The notes under the pieces were generated by a model. That model did not search any database. It saw only the letters and a program-made list of their open reading frames with translations, and was not told the origin of the DNA. Shown here piece by piece: positions 36,420-50,174 of a DNA stretch of 64,000 bases (positions are counted from its first letter, which is position 1; every line of letters begins with the position of its first letter). Origin of the DNA: Sindora glabra (taxonomy: Eukaryota > Streptophyta > Magnoliopsida > Fabales > Fabaceae). The position numbers and the translations under genes are program-made. The stretch covers positions 13,730,713 to 13,794,712 of the forward strand of contig CM035234.1 in assembly GCA_020226215.1 (NCBI GenBank), written 5' to 3'.

Positions 36420-38200
36420 GGTCTTTTTACATCCTTGTCTATATTATTTTTAATATATTCTAACATTAACATTTACTAAATGATAAAATAATAAATTTTA
36501 ATATTAAATATATTTTAATAAAATCAAATATTTTTGTATTCTTTGTAAAAAAAGTCATTTAATATAAAAAACTTGTAAGTTAAAATTTTTATGCTTAACT
36601 ACAGAAAAAATTGTGATTTATTATTTTGTAAAAAAATTAAATTGTATCGAGTTTTCATTAATGATCATATCATATATTTTTATTATATTAAATTATTTAA
36701 TTATGTATTTAATATTAAGTATAATTATTTATAATCATACCAAATATAACTAAAAAATGATCATTTCTATATATATTTTCATTTTTCATTCTATTTAATT
36801 TCATCACAACAAAAGCAATACAAAGGTCCATTCTATCACAAAAATAAATGAATAAAGGTTCACTATCTTCATACTCGTCTTTCATTTTCTCATTATTTTC
36901 TCTTTCATTCCAAAATTTTAGACAAATCATTACTCTTGTTTGGAATACCTAGAATTCATTTCATTTTTATTTTAAATGAATTCTAACAAAAAAAAATCTT
37001 ATTAGAATATAAATCATATTTAAATTTATATCATTTATAAATTTTGGTTTATTTATATAATTTTCATTTTAAAATGTCCTCAAATTATGTAGGATTTGAT
37101 AGAATTATTTATTTGAAGTGCAATATTTTCATTGAACAATTTTATCATTAATATTTTGATTTAATAATAGTTATACACATAACTTTATTTTAGTATATAA
37201 ATTAGCATTCATAAGTGACGCATGTCATTCTATCAATAGAGGAAATTTGAGAAGATGCGAAGTGATAAAAGATATGAAAAGCAATGCTATTAGAAGATGC
37301 CATGTAGTAAAACACATGGCAATCTATGCAATTAAATATTACGATAATTTTAATGATTAGGAAAATCAATGAAAATTTAAAATATAAATTAAATTTGATC
37401 TAAAATTAATTGAAATTATCCATTTTTAAAAACATAGAAACAATATAATAGCTTTGACTTTTATCATTACTTGAATATTTAATGTTGGAGACCCACAAAT
37501 TGCAAATCATCATTCACATGTATTAATATTTTTTCTGTCGACTTATAATACTCCAAAATTATATTTTAAATTTATTATTTAGCATAATAAGTAATACAAT
37601 TAAATTAAAGTTTAAAATAAAAATATAATAAAAATAGAACATAAAATTATAAAATTTTAAATAAATAATGTAATATTTAAGTCACTTTTAAAAATATAGA
37701 AACAATATATTATTAATTTTAACTAAATTATTACTTTTTTTGAAATAATTTAATATTAATATTTTTATTAAATTGATATTTATTACTAACTAAAATTAAA
37801 TATTATGATTAAAATATAATTAAAAATTTCTTTTACTTTTCGTTTAAGATTACATTAATATGATTGTTTATGACTTTTTTTTTGTTTACACCAAAGTATT
37901 TTCACACATTTCTTATCAAGTATGAGGAGACAGGAGCAGCAAATGGTAAATATCTACTAATAATGATGCCTCCAAGAATCGAATCCATAACTCTTAACTA
38001 AATTTGAAATATTTTGAGACGTAGTCTGTCTTCATTGAGTCAGCCAGTCAGCCAGTCATTGGTTGTAGTTTATGACTTTTTTTATCAATAGAAACTAAAT
38101 TTAGATTATTGATAATTAACAAATAAATAAACAACAATTATCTTCATACTTCTCTAAATATTTAATTAGTTTTCAAAATTAATTAAGATAATCAAATGTT
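36420..38200. other. AT-rich non-coding DNA
   Basis: Long runs of A/T with no recognisable gene, splice structure or clear repeat. The short frame at 36715-36930 (minus) shows no similarity I can name. Confidence 0.6.
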
Positions 38201-39999
38201 TTTATTGGAATAATTGGTATATTATAAAAATTTAGCTATTATACCCCTTAGGAATAAGTTAAAGTAACTAAAATATTTTGTATAAGAAATAATTGCTTAA
38301 CTATTATAGTTAAATATAAAATGAAATTTTTGCCTCGGAAATGATGAAAACTTATCAAGATAAAATATAGAATAAAAGTCTAGTATGGAATGAAATATTC
38401 AGAATGTGATTAGAGTTAAGTAAGTGTGTATGTAAGAGATTAGCATATATTTTCATTTATACCCTCAGCATTATATCTCCTTAACTTTAACCACTTAATT
38501 CAATTTTTGCCGGCTACCCTTTACTTTTCATCATTTTCTTCTTCTTCCATTACTTTTTCTCCTCTACCTTTCATTAAATTTAAACCAGCAACCATCATCA
38601 ATCACTTCCATATCTTAACTCCATCAATGCAAGGCCTTATAAATTAGAATCCTAGTTTGATTATCGCTTGTTTTTTTGTGGTTAAAAATGATTAGGAGTT
38701 TTTACTCAATAAGGAGGTTTTAAACCTTAACTAAGGCTTTTGTTTATTTTGCTTAATTAGGAGCAAGCCAACATTGATTTCACTTTCCAATCATCTTCTC
38801 TATATTAAGTGAGTAAGCATTCTAATCAAATTTGGTAGGTTTTGTATGGTTTGATTGTGAAAGTTAGATTTTCTATTCTTGAAACCAATCTTAAGAGAAT
38901 TGCATGATATGTGTGTTTTGGATTAATTTCCTTAATGAATTTGATGTTTATTATAATAAAGATGCCTTGTGTGATTATAGACAGTAGCTTGTAAAATGTC
39001 ATTTTAGTTTTAAGATTGCAAATGAACAATGCATTTAATGAAAATTTCTAGGCAAGCATAGTTGACTATGATGCTATAGAATTGCTATATAGCAACTTAT
39101 AATCAACTACATAGTTGACTATGCCTTTGTAGACCGCCTTTTAGGGACTGTGTCATCAAGTATAAGCTATTAGTTTGCTCTTGACCATTCTATAGTCAAT
39201 TATATAATTAATTATGCCCTTATTTTTAGGGATTTCATAGTCTACTACATAATATACTATACAAATGTCCCTTTATTCTCTAGACTCCTATAGTTCATTA
39301 TGCCCCTGTTTTTAGGAAATGCATAGTTGACTATATTAAAAAAATATTAGTGCTAAAAGCATTTGTTATATATTAAACTAGTTCTTAACCCATGCAATGC
39401 ATGGTTTTAATTAAATTCAATTGATAATAATTTATTATATATATATTTAAATTTTTAAATTTTAAATTATAAAGCATTTAATTAATTATAAAATTTACAA
39501 AATTATGTTCAACTTAAATAATAAGATATACTATATATTTTTTAAGTCATTACTAATTAATTAAATTATTATATTATTATAATATTACATTAATCAATGG
39601 TTGCTATCATATGTAGATAAATGCATACATGATTAAATATTATAACAAATGAAATTTAGAAAAATAAGATAAAATTAAACATATAAAAAAAGAAATAACA
39701 TTAATTTAAATGATATTCAATGTATAAACATTGATCCTTAACTTTTATTTAAATGCATAATCATGATAGATAATAAATAATAAATATTGTATAATTTATT
39801 AAATATAAAAAAAATTAAATTGTTTCAAGTGTATAAAAGTTATAAATTAAATAAAAAATTGAATATATGATTTAATTATCGATTTTATTTTTGATAATTT
39901 TTTTGTTCTGTTTGCAAACGTTTGAGGATTAATTAAATTTGTACTTGGTATAGTATCAAAAGTATCATAAGTGTAAGAATACCTCGTTATAAGCTACTA
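38200..39999. other. Possible gypsy LTR relic
   Basis: The layout CT-rich leader (38500-38630), ggaggtttt and gtgagtaagcattctaatca (near 38809), then degenerate phrases around atagttgactatgccc (39050-39330) resembles the LTR-like loci at 50175 and 56981. No paired LTR or terminal motifs can be fixed, so this is tentative. Confidence 0.35.
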
Positions 40000-40000
40000 A

Positions 40001-40508
40001 ATCGTGTAAAGGTAAATTTTTAATTCATAATTTTTGAAAAATTTTCCTTCATAATTTTTAAAAATTTTAATTAGTAAAATTTTGCTTTCAAATTGATAAC
40101 AATAAATTGTTCATAAAAAATAAATTATAAAATCTAATTATAAACAAAAATATAAAAAATCATAAATTGAGGTGTGAAAGTTAAATGTCAGAGGCAAAAA
40201 ATTATTTTTATTCAAGTTTGGGAAAGTTGAGGCAAAAAATGAGAGGTTTATTTTCATAAGTGACAGAAATCATGTAAAGGCAAAATTTTAATTCATAATT
40301 TTTTTAAAATTTTCCTTCATAATTTTAAAAAAAATTTAATTAGTAAATTTATGCTTTCAAATTGACAACAATAAATTGTTCATAAATAAAAATAAATTAG
40401 AAAATCTAATTATAAATAAAAATATAAAAAAATTATAAATTGAAGTGTGAAAGTTAAATGTCAGAGGCAAAACAAAATTTTTTTTTTTTAGAGTTTGGGA
40501 AAGTTGAG
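40001..40508 (+). repeat. Direct duplication, two ~235-bp copies
   Basis: Copy 1 is 40001-40231 and copy 2 is 40269-40508. Both start with atc(g/a)tgtaaagg and end in gtttgggaaagttgag, and both contain gcaaatt-like, ttgttcataaa and gtgaaagttaaatgtcagagg blocks. By eye they are about nine-tenths identical, separated by 37 bp. Confidence 0.85.
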
Positions 40509-40786
40509 TGAAAGAGATTTACAGACTACAGGATCTAACCAACTCTCTATTTGAGTTTCAATTTGTTTTTGTCTTGTGCAACCACGTCAATGAATATTTG
40601 TGTTTTCTTATTTTTAAAGGGGAATTTATATCCATCCTTTATTGTACAGAACAGCATGCAACGCCTACCAAGTTCAGTAAGAAGCGTGTACTCCTATACC
40701 GGCAAGTGGCGTACATGCTTGCGCGAGATAAGAAATCGGGCAGAGTAACAGATAAGGGAGGAAAACCACAAAAAATATATAATTAA
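40508..40786 (+). other. Short unrecognised open frame, less AT-rich
   Basis: A 92-codon frame. The last third (40650-40780) is markedly less AT-rich than its surroundings and reads FSKKRVLLYRQVAYMLARDK. A pyrimidine-poor ttattgtacag precedes it at about 40650 and could be a splice acceptor. I do not recognise the product. It could be a captured exon fragment or chance. A second overlapping frame (40551-40748) is equally open, which argues against strong coding selection. Confidence 0.2.
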
Positions 40787-43700
40787 GAGATAATGTTGAA
40801 TAAATGTTGTGTGACCATGCAGGAAGGCATGGTAATAATGTGATATGTGAAATACATGGAAACTTGTAATATTTAGTGTGAATAAAGTTGAATTATGATA
40901 TTGAATATATGAAATTGTGATGTGGGCAAAACTAATGACATATGCGTGATTGAAAAATCTAAAAGATAAGTTTGGATTTATGAAATGATAAGGATTATCA
41001 AAGTTATAAGGAGATTTATTTACTTTTCTATTTTATTTATTCATGAAATGTTATTGAATTGTTTTTCTTTTGAACTAGTTACTATGTGAATGTGTTAAAC
41101 ATGTAATATTGTGTATACTAATGCTTTATTGTGAGTGTGTAAGAGTTAGATCAAGAGCAAGGGATAGTAATTTAGTCAATAACAAAATTAGTTAATTCTT
41201 ATAATATGTTTAAAAATATAATGTTTACTTACTATGTTTTAGACTTACCTATATATGTTTTTCAATATTTTCAAATCCAACTTAACCTGGTCAATTGAAT
41301 ATATTCAACCATGATTTGAACAGGAACTCGAGTTAAGTTTTATAAAATACCTAAATTAATGGTTACTCAAGAAAATTTGATTGACCTATTAAACTTGACC
41401 AACTTAACTTAAGTAGCTTTTCAATTATTTTAAAAAAATCTTTATAATGTAGTTTGCAAAACTCAAACACAAGACAACCAATTTAAGGAATAAATAAGCA
41501 ACTAATGGACTAGTGACTTTTATAGTGTTATGATTGTATATAGCTTTATTATTTATCTTGTTCGTTTAACTCATAATATAATATAAATTTACCATAAATA
41601 TCATTTTACAATATTTTTAATAAATAGTATAATTTCTTATAATTGTTGATGAAATTCAATATTTTTATATCTAATTAAATTCAATAACTAAAATTTATAT
41701 TATTTATAGTTTGATATATGTGTGTATAATGTACATAATACTTTTTCAAGTATTTATGAGAAAATATGCAAAAATATCCTTGTTACAAATTTCACGTTTT
41801 TTACAGGTTAAAATTTATAGATTTTAATTCTAAAATTGAAATGATTTTAATATTAAAATAGTTTTCAATTTAATATACCTCTTACAGTTAAATACAATAT
41901 AAATGTAATTTCAATATTTATTTGTTATATTTTAGAAATACATTTTATTAGTTAAGTATATTTATTTATTTTATTTTTTATATACATATATATAATATAA
42001 TTTAATAAAAATAAAATATATTAATTAATTTAGCTAACTAGTTTGATTAGTTGAACCGATCTAACATTTATCCGATCATCTTTGTGGATCAATAATCAAC
42101 ATTAGTATTTACCATTATAGATTCTCTTTTACAACAACCCTGACAATCACTACTTCAAAAATAGATGTTCTAACTTTTTTAATGGTTCAAATAATAATTA
42201 TATATTTTGAGCAAATAAAGAAATGTCTCTAGGGCCTTAGTATGCATAGCTAGAAGATGTGATAGAAAATTCTTTTGTAATTAGGTTAGTTAAGTAAACT
42301 AATTTCTAATATGCTAAGATTCATAACCGGGCTTAACTTTCCCTCTTTTGGTAAAACTAATTGAATAAATATATTATTATGCTTGTTCTAGTGTAATATT
42401 TATTATTAGTATTGATCCACACACGTGCTTAGTGATAATAATTAGGTTAGACCATTAGAAATTAGGCAAGTAGGTTCCATGCCACTATCTTTCATTTAAA
42501 ATTTTCTTATTTCATAAGTTCTTTTTTATTTTACCTATGAATATTTCCACATTAATTTGTATAATATTTTAAAATTAATTGAATAATTTATTTCTTAATA
42601 GTAGATCTTATTGTATAAATTTTTAAAATTATTTGACTTCCACGTTTAATATTGATTAGCTTTTATTAATAAGAGTCAATTACAATACCCCTTCTATAGA
42701 TATGTATATTAATTTTGTTTTTATATTAGTCGTATTCATATTTACCATCTCTCAATATTTGAGCAATCATGCTAGCTAATTTTTCATATATATTTTAAGC
42801 TAAATATATTTTTCTAAAAATAATTTTATATATTATTAATTATAATAATTAGTTACAAAAATTAAATATTATGAATTATTCACTTGCTTTTAAATTTAAA
42901 ACATATTTCATAGCCAATCAAAGATTTTATAAATTATTTGGTATCATGAATTTTTTTTAGTAAATATCATCAATGACTTTTATAATTAGGTTAATATTTC
43001 TAATTCTTTTAAAATATTTTTCTTAAATTTTTTCCATCATAAGTATAAAAATAGTTGATAGCATAACTGAACATATTATAATTAACAATCCTCTCTTTGG
43101 TATTGTTCATTTGTGAGGAGAATGTAACAATGGCCTTATATGAAATAATAATGAGGTTTAATAACATAACGTGTAACAATACCATGATAATAACTAAGGT
43201 CCTTAACACTTAATCGTGATACGTTTTAAAGTATTACAAATTGAATGAGTATGCTTTTATTGAAATTGTTGTCTTTAATGATGAGATATATTCTTTTTTT
43301 AAAATAATTTAGAAATATTTACTCAACCTATTTTCTCCATGTAATAATTTTTTATGAACTATGCTTGAAATTTAATTTTGTCATATATAATTTTTATTTA
43401 AATTATACCATTCAAACAATCATGTTAAGAAATTTGATTTGAATTTTTAAGGATATGCTAACTAAAGTGAACGTGTATATGATATTGAACTTTAAAATTA
43501 GTATTGCTAAAAGAAAAGAAGCTTAGCCAAATTGACATCAATGCCTCCTAAATTTCAAACAGAATACTCTGATTTCTAAATCTAATGATACCAAGATTTT
43601 TTTCAATGGATTCAAATTAACTTGTACCTATAAATCATGCCCTAACTTTAGGCATATGATCGATATAGGAAATCATTACAAAGTGACTTCCTACAAGCCT
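40787..43700. other. AT-rich non-coding DNA
   Basis: No gene recognised. Phrases such as cctggtcaattgaatatatt (about 41287) and gtttgattagttgaaccgat (about 42040) suggest eroded repeats, but no boundaries are visible. Confidence 0.55.
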
Positions 43701-43727
43701 TACAACCTATGTATATGATTTATGCAA

Positions 43728-43748
43728 AGAGAGAGAGAGAGAGAGAGA
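43728..43748. repeat. GA dinucleotide microsatellite
   Basis: About ten consecutive GA units in otherwise AT-rich DNA. Confidence 0.9.
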
Positions 43749-44474
43749 CATCAACTTATGAAATCAATCTAAAATCAAGCATTTTATTTACATTGCTAAA
43801 ATTTCAACAAAACCTCCTTTCATTTTGGACAATGGCTAAGGATAACCAAGACAATCTAAAAAAGCTACTTGCTTGAATAAAACACTTTTTGTTCAAAATA
43901 ACATACAATATATATTAACTTTATAAGTCACCAAATAACCAAAAACTACATATATACAGGCAAACACATCCTAATTCCAATTGTCAAATTTTCCTTCTAA
44001 ACATTTGCCTTTAATTTCCACATTTATGTCCAATGCATAATAAGAATTTTCTTGAATCTAAAAAACATAGAAGAGAAAGGCATGAACCATAAGGACACGA
44101 TCAATGAATACCTATTAAAACTTGTAACTTGAAACATAATTTTTTTTAGGTAAAAAAACTTAATTTTCTTAAAACATGCTAAGTTTTTTGTAAAATTTAT
44201 AAAGTGATAAATTAAGTAAATATAGTTAACTTTTACAATATATCAATATGTGTTAATAAATCTAAATCCTAAGCTTTCAAAATGAAATTTTCTTCTTTAT
44301 AAAACTGGTCTAACAAGACAATACTTTCAAAATTATATCTTACCCTTCCATAAATCATAATGATATACAAAAATCTAAAATACTAAAGGAAACCTACGAT
44401 TTTACATTTAAAAGATCACATAACATAAATAAATAGAACCTAATGGGATTTTCTTAAAGATAACTAGACAAGGA

Positions 44475-44780
44475 GGTGGTCATTGTGTCACTTTTGTGAC
44501 TCATAGCACTTTACTTCCAACATTAAACCGATATAAATGATGCACTAAGATTCAAGAAATGGCTCTCATATCCCTTTTATGACTCATGGAACTTTGCTTC
44601 TGGTACCAAACAAATATGTACTAAACTTAGAGTTCAAAAGATAGCTCTCAAGTTACCACAAGACTTATGGAACATTTCTACTAATGCTAAATAGATGTAA
44701 AAGGTATATATTGCACTTTGAATTCAAGAGTTAGACCTCCAAGTCACTATATAACTTATGGCACTTTGCTCCTAGTGCTT
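44475..44780. repeat. Minisatellite, ~83-90 bp x 4, degenerate
   Basis: Anchors gactcatagcactttacttc (44498), gactcatggaactttgcttc (44581), gacttatggaacatttctac (44662) and aacttatggcactttgctcc (44752) repeat with intervals of 83, 81 and 90. Each is preceded by a ttcaagarwtrgctctcaag-like block in the last three units. Confidence 0.8.
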
Positions 44781-46320
44781 TTTACAATAGCCATGGCAAT
44801 ATAAAAGTCTAGGTGCATTTAAAATCTTCTAAGGAAAATTTCTATGGATCTATAATTAAAATCAAATATTATACTTTCACAAATCAAATAAAGCATATTT
44901 GAAATTTTCCATATGCCTGTGTTTTTCAAACATAAGTAAAGGTTCAAAAATTCATTGAATTTGAATGTAGCCATAATCACAAAGTACCTATAACTTAATT
45001 GGTTTCCATTTACAAGAAAAAAAACCTCTAAAATCATCACTTTAAGGTAAAACTACTTATGATAACTTCTAACAAAACCAAATCCAATGTGCAAACTTAT
45101 AATATCTTGATTAAAGTAATTTCCTAAATATAACCATAACCAAAATGTAAATATAGATATTCATCATAAAACAATTTTGTGTTAAATTCTCACTAAAATA
45201 TAGTTATGAAAATGATTTAATATTCATTTGCTTAAAAAAAATATTAAAATTTTAAGTTATAGTAGAATATCCACTCACCTTAAATTTGGTTTAGCAATGT
45301 CCTTAAATCTAAGATATCAAAAATAGCCTACCCATTTTTCTCTTAAATTTACAAGTATCACTTTACAAAATTATCTTTTAACATCATCAAATTTATGTTA
45401 GTTAATGAGAAAATTGACATATATAATGGCATAATAATATTTTTGTAAATAAGTACAACTTATAGTTGGTTTAAATAAAAAGTCAATGTTATAAAACCTA
45501 ATTTTTTAGAAAGAAATGAAGGGTTGAGCATAAGTGAACTCAAGATGATGGTTGTACAATAAATCGACATCTAAAGGTCCTTTAAACACCTATAATGTTA
45601 TTTTTTAATTAATAATTAACGTAGAATGTCCTGTACTACTTATAGATTATATCCAAAGTTTCTTTTCTCTTCCACTCCTTTTTTTATTTAAGTTTTTACT
45701 CCATATTATTTAGGTTGCATAAGAAGATAATATAAGATCGATGTTGCTTGATCATTAACTGTTAAGATGTAAATTGTTGCTTGTTAATACAATTATTTGC
45801 AAATCTTGTATCATTCATTTAAGAGTAATGGTAGAAAATTTTATTTGCAAATCTTGAATAATTCATATGAGGGCATACTTTGTTGAAATTTTCCATAGAC
45901 ATGAAAGTAAAAGGAATAGACTGCTTCATGAATACCACACAAACATTTACCATCACTTTTCAAACTTGTAGGATTAAATAATTAATTGTAATGTTATTGT
46001 TAATATTTATTAGTTAATATTGATAAAGTTATTAGAACAAACTAAGTTAATTATTTATTATAAAATTGACACGATTATAATTAGAATAATACCATATCAT
46101 TTATTGATTAAACTAACATATTAAGGTATAGCACCCATTTCTTAACTCTAATAAATAGTGGTGATAAGTATTTAACAAAGGCCACTTAACTTTAATAAAT
46201 GTTAACAATAAGCATTTATCAAGGATGACTTTTACAAGGTATTAGTATACAACATTAATTTTCTTTAACAATCAACATCTAAATAATGATTTTTATCTAT
46301 AGCAAGTAATATAACGTCTA
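44781..46320. other. AT-rich non-coding DNA
   Basis: No gene or definable repeat recognised. Frames in this part are short and without similarity. Confidence 0.55.
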
Positions 46321-46342
46321 TAGTCCATATGATTTGTCCTCA

Positions 46343-46480
46343 TAGTTCATTAACAATTTATACATCATGATAGTCCATGAACAATTTACACGTAGTGATG
46401 GTTCATCAACATTTTACACATTATAATAGTTCATTAATAATTTACATATCGTGATAGTTCATCACTAATTTGTTCTTGAC
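46343..46480 (+). repeat. 28-bp minisatellite, 5 copies
   Basis: Units opening tagttcat/tagtccat/tggttcat start at 46343, 46371, 46399, 46427 and 46455, exactly 28 bp apart. The unit runs tagttcattaacaatttaca then a short catgatga-like end. Confidence 0.88.
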
Positions 46481-49400
46481 CTATAAATAAGGCTCTCTCT
46501 CTATCTATTTGAAATAAATTAGTAATTTATCAAGATAATTCTCCTTAAGATGTTAGATTACTTCATTCGTTGTGATCATTTGACTATTCCTATGTCTCAA
46601 TGTAAGAATCAATATGCTAATTGATTTATATATTGTGTCAAACTTTGATACATATGAAGCAATATGCACCATTCTTGCATTGAAAAATAGGAACACTCAA
46701 AGTAAATGATCAATAAAGCACCTCAAGATCAATAGATACAAAATTATTGTGTCAAACTTTGATAGGTTGCAAAGTAATAATAAATTGTTATAAAAAGAAG
46801 CAACATCTCCAATTTTGCATAGGAAGACTTAAGTAAACTGCAAGATTAATGATGTTACTTTTTCCAATAATAATTTATCATTAATTTGTAATCATCTACA
46901 TCATCTAACTTATAAATCCTTAAGCAATATAAAAGAATTATGAAAAGAGGTGTCTTATTTTTTCTCATTCAAAATCTATTATTCAATTTATTATTAATTG
47001 TATTTATATAATTGTATAAGAAAAATATTTTAATTTATAAAGTTTTTGCATCTATTGTTATTGTATCTATTGTTATTTGTTAAATTATTCATCTAAAATT
47101 TATTTTTATCTGTATGATTGTATAAAAATATGATTATTTAATGTAAAAAAATAATTTTAATACTACTAACTTGTAAAATTATAAATATCTTTCTTCAAAC
47201 ATATTTATAAACTAAATATTTTGATTTATGATGTTGATTTTTTATTTAATAGCTAATATTTAAACCTCTATGGTTGAATGACTTTGTTTTACTATACATG
47301 TTAGTTTTTTATTAGGAATCAATGTGTAATATTAAAATAGTTCAAAACAAAGCACATAGGATGAAAATAAAAAAAAGTACAACCATGACGTCATTTATAA
47401 ATTTTATTACGAAACTCTTCCAATCTTAAAATAATTTTCTCTTTATCAATGTATGCTTATATTCTAACCTTAAGATGATTCTCTTTAATTTTTTGTGTTC
47501 ATGCTAACTAATTGTTTTGTACTAGTAAAATTTGTTGGCCCATTAGTAAATCTATAGGATTGTACATTCACTAGAAAATTGTTGAATATAAATATAAGGA
47601 CTTTCTTAACTTATATATTTTATTCTTGCAACTTAGTTTCTAATTTTAAAATTAACCATGTTTTATTGCTTTTCATTTTGATATAGGTTATAGAAGTAAA
47701 AATCTTGATTTCATTCTTTTTCTTTTAACATTCGATGGTATTATCTACTATTTATTTATATAAAATGTATAATATTATATATCAAATTATAATGAATGTT
47801 CATTCTATTTGTAGATATTGAACTTAAAAAAGCTATTCTTGAGAATGCTAACCTTATCTATTTACTAATGAGTACTAGAAATAAATTTTCATCATTTTCA
47901 TTCTTTTCTTATTTAAAATTGTTGAAATTAGAATTTTGAAGTGTTATTGGAGATGTTAGGGTTAAAATAGAATAGATAGGGAAGAACTATGAAAGGGGGA
48001 ATGTTAGGATGGAGGATCTAAAAGAGAAGGCTAGAATTCTAAAACAAATGGTTTGACAAGATTTTGAACACATGATCGTGACTTGGATTATGCAAAAATA
48101 ATCATGATTTGGATTGTGCCAAGATAGTTATAACTTCAATCGCAATTTGGATTGTGCTAAAATTAACATACTAGATAATGAGGAGTATGTTATGAAACCA
48201 AAAGAGTAGCTAGGACATGTGAAAAAGAAAGTTAAGTTTTCAAGGAAAATAGTTGTTGATGGTAATGTTGTGATTTAGGATGTCTTATGAATGACTATTA
48301 CTAAGTTACAATTTTTCTCTCATTATTCTATTTTTTCATTTTTTTTTGAAATCTTTCCTAAGAGATATGTCTCAATGGTGCTTCACGAACTATGGTATCA
48401 TACATTATGCAATTTGCAAATGAAATAGATAAAAAAAGTAAAATAATACAAAGATTTAAAAATATTCTTATTAAATAGTGTAATATAAGAAACATTTTTT
48501 TTATATAAGATCTTTGTGACTCATCTTGGGAAACCCCTAAGTAATGTTTAGTGCCAATATCATGACATTGAGAATGCTATAGAATGTGATAGTTTGGTAT
48601 TAAAAGCATGAAAAACCATTCAAGTTTAGTTTTTTTTTTTTTGGCATTATGATATATGATAATTCTCAATAAAAGCCTATAAAGGCCCCTAAAAAGTACA
48701 CAAGTTCATGTGGTAATTTGTAACTAGTTTAAAAAATGAAATAGGTGAAAATGAATAATAAATAGAAAAATAAAATGAATGTACCTAATGATTAATTAGC
48801 AAGAGCATTCTCTAGCTATAAACATCAACATCCATATTCAATAAATATAGTAAATAGTCTAATAGGCACTAGTTGCATTTTTTCTATCATATGATAGTAA
48901 ACATAAAAATTCCTACTCGATAAGTGTATATGAAAGCTCCTAGCAATTTATTAACTAAGAACATCCTTTGATTGCAATTATGAAAATCCATCTGTGATAA
49001 ATACAATTAACACACATCCAACAAGTGCTAGATACATTTTTATCCTTTATGATAGTAAATATGAAAATTCATGTGTTAAACATAGTTAACACATGTTTAT
49101 CACAACTCCAAGCAAACAAATTCTACTTTGTCTTTTTTTTCCCTTTTAGCAATGGACACATTTTCCTTTTTAAAACAAAAATTCTTCTTATAGCTAGAGA
49201 GATCTAGTGATACTTCCATGACATTCTAAGAAAAATTCACTTGGAAAGCATAAGAATGAATGTCGATGTTATCAATATCATTAATACAATGTTACTTCCA
49301 ATTTCAAGGTCATTAATCATAACCACAACATATTAAACCTTATCATTATATACATATCCCCAATGGAGGTACCAAAATATATAGAGGTACTTTTCATTTA

Positions 49401-50174
49401 ATTGAATAATAGAGGTGTAAGTATAATAAATGGGAACATAATAGAATAGCTTTCGTATGGGAGATATGAACACCCTACAAAAAGCTTTTCAAGTGTGGTA
49501 AAGAAGGAGTTTTATACCTTATAGTGAGAATTAGCATGTAAATAGATGTGAATTCTTGTAAATGACCTTCTAATATTTCATAGTGGAAAAGGGGATAGTT
49601 AAGCATTCTTATAAACACACGTGCCTTGGACCTTCATTAGGTCATAGTATTTGATGGAAGTGTGTTAAGCTTCCTATGGTATTTTGAGGCATGTATAAGC
49701 TAGTGACAAGTATTTATGGCAATATATTAACGTGATTCTGTATAAATAAGATTATGTTGTTAATGGTGTGGAAAAGTAAAAAGGGAATTAGACAAAGTTA
49801 TAACAGAGGAGATCAAAATGTTCAAGATACTTTGATGGATAGGAAATGGAATTTATAAGAAAACATAAGGGTTAAGTATAGTACACTTGAGGTCTTGTGT
49901 GTGCCAGGCTCAGGGAAAAGGTGATACATTACGACAGGTGCTAGCTAGCTAGTATAGGTGGTAATAGCATGTAAGTTAGACTACACTTACTATCTTAAGA
50001 TAATTTCAAGTCACACATTTAGTTTAAGGCATGAAAACATGCCTAAAAAGGGAAACTTTGGGTGATAAGGCAAGATTGAGTTACTTGCTAGTTTCTAAGT
50101 GAGACATGAGGTTAAGCTCTAAATGACACAAAGGTTAGAATCTAAATGTTATGATATTTGCAAAGGTTGTGAGA
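46481..50174. other. AT-rich non-coding DNA with minor repeats
   Basis: No gene recognised. Near 48075-48160 a cgtgacttggatta-like phrase occurs three times. Near 48867 and 49026 a segment of about 159 bp is duplicated in degenerate form (shared blocks gatagtaaa and atgaaaattc). Nothing else definable. Confidence 0.5.
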
